Below the pieces are notes generated by a model that saw nothing but the letters and a program-made list of their open reading frames with translations, ran no database searches and had not been told where the DNA came from. Source: Podarcis raffonei (taxonomy: Eukaryota > Chordata > Lepidosauria > Squamata > Lacertidae). From it: 64,000 nucleotides of DNA. Numbering within the stretch: the stretch's first letter is position 1; every line of letters begins with the position of its first letter. This document shows, one piece after another, positions 57,701 to 64,000 of the stretch. The position numbers and the translations under genes are program-made. The stretch covers positions 58,113,520 to 58,177,519 of the forward strand of contig NC_070602.1 in NCBI RefSeq assembly GCF_027172205.1, given 5' to 3'.

Positions 57701-60700
57701 AAGACGAAACATTAAAAACAACTCTTTTAAAAGTCTCAGTAGTTTTGTAAGAGCAAAAGGCCAAAAAAACCAACCAAACAAAAAATCGTGAATTTGCTGA
57801 TTATGAAATTAGTTATATGGGGACTGTGGAGGGGAACGAAAGGGTCCCTCGGATGTGCACAAGTCTTTCCATAAGTGCCTTCTGAGGCTTCTGTGCTTCA
57901 TTTCCCAGTCTACAGTTACAACAAGGGGTCTTCCTGAAGTTTATTTGACCTTCAGAGATGCCTTGTCTGAGAGGCACATTGGAAGGGTAGGCCTCAGAAG
58001 CCTTACTGTAAGTAGGGCTACTCCTTGGATTCAGTCTAAATATTTGCAAGGCATCTGAAAAATTAAATGGGATGAGGTCAATACACTTTCTCACACTAGT
58101 CCCTAAGGATGGCAAAGATTGGTATTATTAATAGGCTATTTTGTAAGAACTAGGCCATCATTTCTTTCAGTACTTAGGATTATTTTCAGCTTCTGCTATT
58201 ACCTGTCAACAAACAAATTTAATTTAATTTGTTTTCACTGTACAGTGGTACCTTGGGTTAAGTACTTAATTCGTTCCGGAGGTCCGTACTTAACCTGAAA
58301 CTGTTCTTAACCTGAAGCACCACTTTAGCTAATGGGGCCTCCTGTTGTCGCCGCACCGCCGGAGCACAATTTCTGTTCTCATCCTGAAGCAAAGTTCTTA
58401 ACCTGAAGAACTATTTCTGGGTTAGCGGAGTCTGTAACCTGAAGCGTATGTAACCTGAAGCGTATGTAACTCGAGGTACCACTGTAGATTCAGAATTCTT
58501 TTTTATTGTCCAAGTTCTGTTGTATACCACTCTAGGAACCATATGATTGAAAAGCAAAATAATAAATATTGAAAATGGTATAATAAAGCAAATGCATGTT
58601 ATTTTATAGTATGTAGCATAGCTCTCTTCTTGCCTTCTGCCTTTCAGACAAACCAAAAAACAACATAGCATTTCTATTTTCAAGTTGATATGCAAGCATT
58701 TTACAGCAGATGGTCTCAGTCCTTGGCTACTTACGGAATGCCAATTTCGAAAAGATTGTTCTGAATCAGCTGTTTGCCCAACATAATAATGCTAAGTTGT
58801 ATACACAATTCCATTAGGCAACCACCAGGAGCACACTAAAGGAGAAATAGAGATACATAGATTAGGGGGATCTAGGTAACGTAACACAGGCATATATCAA
58901 GACTTTGGTTCCTTCTCCTTGTGCCTCTTACTGCCTCTTAAACTCTGTTCCTGAAAGCTGGAGGACCCTCTGGAACAGTGTGAGAAGTGGCTGCAGGGGG
59001 TGGAGGTAAAATCAGTGAAAACTGCTTTCTCCCCACTTCTGTCAGTGGGGTCCCTCTGCTGGATGAAAAGCCTTCTGTGGAATGATGTTGCCCTTCTGTG
59101 TGCAGATGGTTAAATTTGTATCCACACCATGGTTGTTTTCTAGATCAGAAATAAGCATGCACAAAATGAACTGCCGTTACCTCTTCCATGCGAAAAGAAT
59201 GAAAAATGTAGACATAATCTCCTGGGCGCCCAACGAATCTAGGAAAATTCAGAAACAATTATTGGTCTTTTGTTCTGCCTATTTTAGAGGAACAAGGTGT
59301 CACACTCCTCCTGCAACATCTCCCATACATCCAGATAGAACCTTTGGGAGGAATTCAGTGGGATGGTATGTCAATCTTTCTCTTGGGGCAAGAATTTCAG
59401 CATTGTCTGTCTGTTTATAGTTGTTCTTTAATAATAATAATCATCCTTCTCTATCCTCCATGTGCTGTTCTGAGGGGTTCCTCTGCCCCATCCCAGAGCC
59501 ACTTTTGGTTGTGTGGGGAGCATGCAGGAGCAGAAGACAGTGTGTCTGTGTGGCCGGGGGGGGGGGGAGCACCATTGCACAAACGGATATTCTTGAATGG
59601 GCTTCCACCAGTGGGACTTATTAGTTAAATCCAGTTATATAACCTGCAGGGCATGGACTCCTAGTCCTCATTGAGTAGGGATCCTGAGATAAATGGGTGA
59701 ATTTATCAATTTTTGTTTCTCTCTGTTTTTCATTTTTTTTTAAACTTGAGTTTGGTTCTTCACATTTCTGCATCAATTTGTGATTTTTTGTAGAGTCATG
59801 GAAATTAATCAGCATTTTGTTGCAATTTTCTGATAATATACACATTTTTGCAAATACAGTCAAACCTTGTTCTGTGTGCGCCTCCGCTTGTGTCCACTTC
59901 GGCGAATGTCTGCAGCAAACCCGGAAGTACCAGAACACGTTACTTCCGGGTTCGCCACTTGCACATAAGTGCTAAAACGCGCATGCGCAGAAGCGCTAAA
60001 TCATGGCGCTTCGGCGTGCATCGTTTTCGGCTTGCGGACGGGCCTCTGGAACAGATCCCGTCCACAAAACGAGGTTTGACTGTAAAATTTGCTTAAAAAC
60101 AATGCATTTTTTTCTGTTATTTTCAGTACTATAAGCAATTCTACACACATATTATGCTAATATATGCATTTTTGTACATATTATTGGCAGGCTCCCCTGG
60201 ATCTCTGGGTCCCAGTAACCTTTCCACTCCCATGCCTGGGCCCTGACTTTATCTCAACAAATGTTCAGTGTCAGCCTAGGTAACTATTAAATATTTAATT
60301 GATTTCTCCTGCTACTCACTGGTTCTTGTATAAGGTCTCAGAGTCAGCTTGAAGTAGTAGTTGCAACACTTGAAGTTAAACATTTAATTCACCTTATGCA
60401 ACTTACTGGTCCTTGAAAAAGCTATTGAATTCACTGCTTGTATAACTCACCGGCCCTTGAAGAAAGCCACATAGAAAATAGGCGTGTAGGCATTGACAAA
60501 TTTCAAAAGGAAGGCCTTGAAGATAAGACGTTCTTCAAAACTCTTGTCTGTTTTTGGAACCTCTGTGTAAAGAAGATTAATGTAAGAGTGCTTGAAAAGA
60601 GCATTCAAATACCTAAATTTTAGAGCCTGTTAAGATTTAAGATTTTGGAAGACTTCTCTTGATCTGTTTAGTTGTTGTTTTTTAAAAAAGAAAGGGTACA

Positions 60701-62552
60701 ACCCGATGGACCTGTCTGTATGGTGATGGTGGAAGTAGAAAACTTCCAGCTTCCAGCAACCCTCTCCATGTCTGGAGCTGCATGCATTGTCCTGCCTAGG
60801 TATGGACTACATTCATTGGAAACATCAGCCTGGTCTGATCACAAGAAATGTAACTCAGGGAAAATTCTGTGTTTGATGAAACCCTAAGAAGTTCATGCTC
60901 AGCAATAACTGGACACCTCATTTTTCCAGGTCTTGATTTATTGTCCCTATGAAGAAAGCAATGACTGTAAATGAAGATGAATTACGTTACTCAGCTTCTG
61001 AAAATGGTTTGGTTCTCCATAGCAAGTGAAGAAGCTCTTGATTAATCTAAGTCCATTTCCCCATTTTATAACCAATGTTAGTTGCTGAAAGAAGTTCATG
61101 TAATAATACCAAGTGATTATTTTATATATATCATTGGCTAGACATGCTTTGTTCTTGGCTGTGTGGCCAAAGTGAAATAATTGTGCTTTTTTAAGACAGG
61201 CCATTTAAAGAAACTGTAGCTTTAAGTCAAAATAACTTTTAAGATTTATACCTACCAATCTGGGTCAGCCATCTGGCTATGCAGCCGTATACTTCATCCA
61301 AGATTATTATCACCACCAGATTAATAATCACTGCAGTTGCTGTGACAGTTACTCTAACATTAGACCGGCCACCGGGAGTGGAGCTGATGGCTAAAGCTGC
61401 TGCAGTGGAGATTCGGTATATTATGACTCCAAAAACAATGGCAAATGTCAGTCCAATCTGGAAAGACAAAAGTAGTATGTCGTAAGAATATGCAGATGTC
61501 AGTAAAAATGTCTAGATGTCAGTAATTGTTAAAAGGGTGGCCAGATCTGGATTGAAAGGAAATGTTTAACAGTGAAACGTACTAGAGGAATAGTTCTGTC
61601 CTAGGGCCCAATTCATGAATCATATTTGTCCTTTGTGTGTCTATGCAGTAGCATTTTTTCAGGTTGCCACCACTGCAAAAATTACAGTGGCAACATTCAG
61701 CTCTCATGTAAAGGAACCAGCTCACACAGGTGTCCATATATAGAAGCACTGCCTTGCTGCAACCCTAGTTGTGGGCCATGCTTTGTCAGAGGTGCAGGTA
61801 GTGTGAACCAGTCCATGGTTTTAAAGAAAATTGCTGCTCCTGAGATTATCGAGGCCATTTCTGAATGCTACTGTATCACTTTTCTCAGAAGGTGGTGTAA
61901 TTCAATCAACAGTGAACCTAAAGGCCATGTAAGCTATAGAGGAATTCTAAACTGCCAAGGAAATAACTAAATCATGGCTGAGAAGCATGTCCACAATTAC
62001 ACTACATGATAAACTGTGGAATAGAAAGAACAGCAAGCATATACAACGCCACTGAACGTGACCAATAATTAGCTGAAAGGCTTTGAAATTTCATAGATGG
62101 GGGGGGGAGGTATTGGTCTATGTGTGCGTGTGTGGAATTTGTTTCAATCCTCTTCAAATGTTTATTTGTAAAAAATAACGCAGGAGTTCAGGTAGCATAT
62201 GGCTGGCCATTGCAAGGACAGAATGCTGGACCACAGAGGTCTTTGGTATGATCCTGCAGAACTCTTCTTATGTTCTCATAATGGGGATGATACAGTAGTC
62301 ACAACTATCAACTATAAAATCACAAAAAAAATGACTAATGAAAGTGCATCCCAAAAAATTGACTTGAGAGAAGTCAGCGAGAAGCTTGGTCCTTCTCCAA
62401 TGTTACAGAAGCTTTGCTCACCCGTTGAAAAATCTTGCATTACACTTAACCATAAACATTTACTAGGTAATACTTACCATGAAAATGATGCTCACAAAAT
62501 TTGTGAAGTATGCTGGAAAACGATCTTTCCACGTCAGTTTTTCTTTTTCAGT
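46887..62552 (-). CDS. ANO1: ANO1 (TMEM16A) calcium-activated chloride channel, C-terminal 11 exons
   Basis: Eleven coding exons (62478-62552, 61256-61457, 60451-60562, 59181-59238, 58735-58835, 57553-57698, 55955-56107, 55311-55363, 51160-51344, 48868-48973, 46887-47147) join in phase to 483 residues and TAG. Product: plasma-membrane dimeric calcium-activated chloride channel. All six calcium-binding residues of the family are visible: Asn and Glu in QNNLFE (TM6), both Glu in PEYMEM (TM7), Glu and Asp in [10 protein letters not shown] (TM8). The hinge glycine in IMLGKQL is also present. The extracellular loop keeps N-glycosylation sequons (NHT, NVS), and the cytosolic tail starts [20 protein letters not shown]. 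The sequence follows mammalian ANO1 rather than ANO2 closely until the last 40 residues, which diverge. The N-terminal half lies beyond the right edge. The FADD gene lies downstream on the same strand. Confidence 0.97.
47825..48290 (-). repeat. Decayed L2-type LINE in ANO1 intron
   Basis: 'ttatttatttactttatttt' then 'aaaaggagcccagggcagcc' and, further on, text resembling the L2 ORF2 tail on the minus strand. Many changes; no open frame retained. Confidence 0.45.
48868..48973 (-). CDS. ANO1: ANO1 exon (loop and TM10)
   Basis: 106 bp: [20 protein letters not shown] then [15 protein letters not shown]. Acceptor TTTTCAG, donor GTAAAG. Confidence 0.95.
49920..50037. mobile_element. hAT-type MITE, palindromic
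   Basis: CTGGACTCCAACTCCCACCA pairs with GGATGTTGGGAGTCCAGCAG, and the right end is GGCTCCCCACCCCTG, a hAT-type terminus. In an ANO1 intron. Confidence 0.65.
51160..51344 (-). CDS. ANO1: ANO1 exon (TM9 and extracellular loop)
   Basis: 185 bp: [40 protein letters not shown] and [20 protein letters not shown]. Sequons NHT and NVS are present. Acceptor GCTTAG, donor GTACAT. Confidence 0.95.
51700..51743. repeat. (TTTA)n microsatellite
   Basis: Eleven uninterrupted TTTA units, in an ANO1 intron. Confidence 0.95.
52184..52278. mobile_element. hAT-type MITE
   Basis: The ends are CAGGAGTGGGGAACATGTGG and GAGGGCCACAGGTTCCCCAT, with an internal inverted 'agatgttcttggacatct'. In an ANO1 intron. Confidence 0.65.
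52831..53218 (-). mobile_element. Sauria-type SINE with 16-bp target duplication
   Basis: GGACATCCCGCTAGTA (52831-52846) and GGACATCCTGCTAGTA (53203-53218) flank a full-length SINE with a two-unit GGTAAA tail, on the minus strand. One mismatch in the duplication. In an ANO1 intron. Confidence 0.95.
53608..54183. mobile_element. Non-autonomous hAT element with perfect 8-bp duplication
   Basis: AGCTATTG lies at 53608-53615 and 54176-54183. The element runs from CAGGAATCGGCAA to TTTGCTGACCCCTG, with 'ggtccactgtccctcacacc' near one end and 'gatccggcccacgggcctta' near the other. Its centre is GC-rich (CCGCCGCC and a GTGTGT run), giving long chance open frames on both strands. In an ANO1 intron. 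Confidence 0.85.
55130..55235 (-). repeat. MIR-like SINE fragment
   Basis: 'gtgatttgcccatggctgcc' then 'gtgggaatttgaaccgagga' and 'ccagattccacaccac' form a reversed tRNA-like head with a decayed B box. Confidence 0.5.
55311..55363 (-). CDS. ANO1: ANO1 exon (start of TM9)
   Basis: 53 bp: [18 protein letters not shown]. Acceptor CCTCCAG, donor GTAAGT. Too short for an open-frame scan; placed by phase and homology. Confidence 0.94.
55955..56107 (-). CDS. ANO1: ANO1 exon (TM7-TM8, calcium ligands)
   Basis: 153 bp: [20 protein letters not shown], then [20 protein letters not shown] and [11 protein letters not shown]. It holds the TM8 Glu and Asp ligands. Acceptor TTTCAG, donor GTAAGC. Confidence 0.95.
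57553..57698 (-). CDS. ANO1: ANO1 exon (TM6-TM7 linker and start of TM7)
   Basis: 146 bp: [20 protein letters not shown], then [20 protein letters not shown] and EYMEM. The last two Glu residues are the TM7 calcium ligands. The linker reads [11 protein letters not shown] where human has LKQQSPPDHEE. Acceptor CTTAG, donor GTGAGT. Confidence 0.96.
58241..58486 (-). mobile_element. Tigger-like MITE, copy 3
   Basis: Reverse orientation of the copy at 8638-8883 with TA on both sides and ends CAGTGGTACCTTGGGTTA and ACTCGAGGTACCACTG. In the ANO1 intron 250 bp from the TM6 exon. Confidence 0.85.
58735..58835 (-). CDS. ANO1: ANO1 exon (TM6, first calcium ligands)
   Basis: 101 bp: [20 protein letters not shown] then [13 protein letters not shown]. 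It contains the hinge Gly, the adjacent Lys, and the Asn and Glu calcium ligands of TM6. Acceptor CTTTAG, donor GTAAGT. Confidence 0.95.
59181..59238 (-). CDS. ANO1: ANO1 exon (short loop exon)
   Basis: 58 bp: [19 protein letters not shown]. Acceptor TCCTAG, donor GTAACG; ends in phase 0. Found only by continuity with its neighbours, because it is short. Confidence 0.93.
59455..59640 (+). repeat. Unassigned repeat, copy B
   Basis: Shares 'ttgcacaaacggatattctt', 'gggcttccaccagtgggact' and 'tattagttaaatccagttat' with 40555-40715. It contains a G12 run near 59560. Confidence 0.5.
59855..60084 (+). mobile_element. Tigger-like MITE, third subfamily
   Basis: TA plus CAGTCAAACCTTGTTCTGTG at the left and AACGAGGTTTGACTG plus TA at the right, with ACTTCCGGGTTCGCCACTTG and CGCATGCGCAGAAGCGC inside. 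CpG-rich for an intron. In an ANO1 intron. Confidence 0.8.
60085..61255. other. ANO1: ANO1 introns around the TM5 exon
   Basis: Apart from the exon at 60451-60562 no gene, repeat family or RNA was recognised here. Confidence 0.5.
60451..60562 (-). CDS. ANO1: ANO1 exon (TM5 region)
   Basis: 112 bp: [20 protein letters not shown] then [17 protein letters not shown]. Acceptor ACACAG, donor GTGAGT; ends in phase 2 within the Arg codon. Confidence 0.95.
61256..61457 (-). CDS. ANO1: ANO1 exon (membrane segments)
   Basis: 202 bp: [16 protein letters not shown], then [20 protein letters not shown] and [13 protein letters not shown]. Acceptor TTTCCAG, donor GTAGGT; ends in phase 1. Confidence 0.95.
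62195..62290 (+). repeat. Interspersed repeat end, LINE-tail type
   Basis: 'atggctggccattgcaagga', 'cagaatgctggaccacagag' and 'ctcttcttatgttctcataa' match the 14.75-kb tail. Confidence 0.4.
62478..62552 (-). CDS. ANO1: ANO1 exon (TM3 approach)
   Basis: 75 bp, phase 0 on both sides: [20 protein letters not shown] then SIIFM. Acceptor CATAG, donor GTAAGT. First ANO1 exon visible from the right edge. Confidence 0.93.
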
Positions 62553-63529
62553 CTATGGCATGAAAGAAAACACAATGACCCTGCGATGTAATATAGCCAC
62601 ATATACTGTAGCGGCGAAAGCATTTTCTTTTTAATTTGTGCCGGTCATCCAAACTTTGATGTGTAGGAAAGCAATCAAATGCATAACTTGATAGTAGTGC
62701 AAAGACACAGGAATGGAAATAAACATTTTAGGAGGCAAACATCAGAACAGTGTGGAGTCAATTCAGTTAATTACAACTATATAAAGGGGTCAGTATATCA
62801 CAATATTTATTTCAAATTGAGCTAGTTTGTTTATCAGTGTTATGAGGCCAAGCAATTTTATTTTATTTTTTACAAAAACACAGATTTTTAGGGATTGTCA
62901 AAGCACATTTATCTCTGTCTCTATTTTAGTCTATTTTATATTGGCCACTATGAAAATTCCCCCCCTCAGAACATTGCTATGCGTTTATAACAATGCAGAA
63001 AAGTTAAGATACTTTGTGAAAGTTCCATCACTCATGAAAATCCATTGTTTGTGGGAAAAGATGAATGCGATACTAAATAAGTTGATTAAAGAATGCAAAC
63101 GAGGAGTGTGCTTATTTGGCTTGTCTTTTCTGTTTCAAGTCAGAGGAACAGGAGCTACTTTCCTGAATATGGTAAAATTTAGGAAACTGGTACTGAGGCA
63201 AGCATATGGAACAATATACAGATATACTGCAGATGATCTCAAGGGCAAGACAGCATGAACTGGGCCAACATGAAACATGATGTGTGTGTGGATATGTGTT
63301 TGCCAAGAAAAATATGGTCAATAACATGGTCAGCGATGTGGAATCTCAGTGCCATGGTGCCTTGATACTCGTCAAACCAGTCTTGCCTGCATTAGTTTAC
63401 AGCTGCTCAGTCTCAACTAAAATATGCTGTAGTTCCTTTAAAAGCCCCGTAGCAGAAGGACAAAATGAAACCAATGCATCTCCCATCCTATCCACCCACT
63501 GGCTCCCTTCTTCCATCCTTTTGTTCATT
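62553..63529. other. ANO1: ANO1 intron, no feature seen
   Basis: This region should be intron upstream of the first visible ANO1 exon. The open frame at 62827-63258 has no recognised domain, and no further ANO1 exon was found before the window ends. Confidence 0.45.
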
Positions 63530-63960
63530 TTATTTATTAAAAGTATTCATGAATTGCCTTTTCTGCTCCCAAGGCAATATACAACAACTAGAAACAACAC
63601 AGATTTTTTAAAAAACACCAATTAACAAAACAAAACCAGAATGTGGGATTGAAAACCCATCAGGAGCCAGGTAGAACAAAATAGTTTTTAAAGTTAGGCA
63701 AAGATAGGGACAACCTTGTGGCCCCCCTAGGGAAGGAGTTCCACAAGCCAGATGCTGCTATATAGAAGAGTTTCTGTCCTGGGCTTTTCACCTAGGAGCC
63801 TAGTTGTTGCCCCCTACATTTGGCAAGGAAGAAAGGTGACAAAAAGAAATGGTGGAGAAACAGAATGGGAAGCAGAGTGGCAGCACCTTCTCCTGATGTT
63901 ACAGGGCCTTTAAAGGTTTGGGCAACATCTTTGGGCTCAGATATAGTAACATTAATATCT
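63530..63960 (-). repeat. Decayed L2-type LINE
   Basis: 'ttttatttattaaaagtatt', 'ggagttccacaagccagatg' and 'tacagggcctttaaaggttt' are in the same order as in the L2 end at 39.0-39.4 kb, heavily diverged and without an open frame. Confidence 0.5.
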
Positions 63961-64000
63961 GATCATATCTTGTTTATTTTCATGGTCTGGTGAGTGATCA

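Noticed and set aside
46887-62552. Assignment of the channel gene to ANO2 instead of ANO1
   Set aside because: The exon-by-exon sequence (for example [30 protein letters not shown]) follows ANO1, and FADD lies next door as expected for ANO1.
62827-63258. 143-codon plus-strand frame near the right edge
   Set aside because: Antisense to the ANO1 intron, domain-free and AT-rich; likely chance.

Overview
The window looks like nuclear DNA of a squamate reptile, most likely a lizard. This rests on the mix of interspersed repeats: tRNA-derived SINEs of the Sauria type, BovB (RTE) LINE ends, CR1 with its 9-bp ATTCTATGA tail repeat, L1, L2-type LINE ends with (ATT)n tails, and many short hAT, Tigger and Tc1-like inverted-repeat elements. 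The host genes are split by introns with ordinary GT-AG sites. I saw no prokaryotic, organellar or plasmid feature.

Two host genes can be read with confidence, both on the minus strand. (1) ANO1 (TMEM16A), the calcium-activated chloride channel, occupies at least 62552 down to 46887. Eleven consecutive coding exons, all with consistent phase, give the C-terminal 483 residues from the start of the membrane domain to the stop codon. The upstream exons lie beyond the right edge. (2) FADD, the death-domain adaptor, occupies 31560 down to 28660 as two coding exons: a death effector domain, then a death domain. A spliced 5' leader up to about 32.1 kb is probable. The order ANO1 > FADD on one strand matches the amniote neighbourhood ANO1-FADD-PPFIA1-CTTN. 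The CpG island at about 0.56-1.21 kb is therefore most simply read as the start of PPFIA1, running leftwards out of the window. That last step is inference from gene order, because no PPFIA1 coding exon is present.

Layout: 0-1.3 kb, CpG island; 1.3-28.6 kb, gene-poor and repeat-rich, with a 5'-truncated L1 at 2.8-5.1 kb inside a perfect 16-bp target duplication and a CR1 copy at 15.8-18.0 kb; 28.7-32.1 kb, FADD; 32.3-46.9 kb, spacer with BovB pieces, SINEs, a hAT element split by LTR-type sequence, and L2 pieces; 46.9-62.6 kb, ANO1 exons and repeat-bearing introns; 62.6-64 kb, further ANO1 intron.

I found no convincing new biological system. The observations best worth checking are a possible in-frame N-terminal extension of FADD through a spliced leader, the missing C-terminal serine tail of FADD, a divergent ANO1 C-terminus, several unassigned inverted-repeat elements (29.4-29.8, 7.2, 7.6 and 24.2-24.5 kb), a tail-to-tail BovB/SINE junction, and small insertions with perfect target duplications that date nested events.
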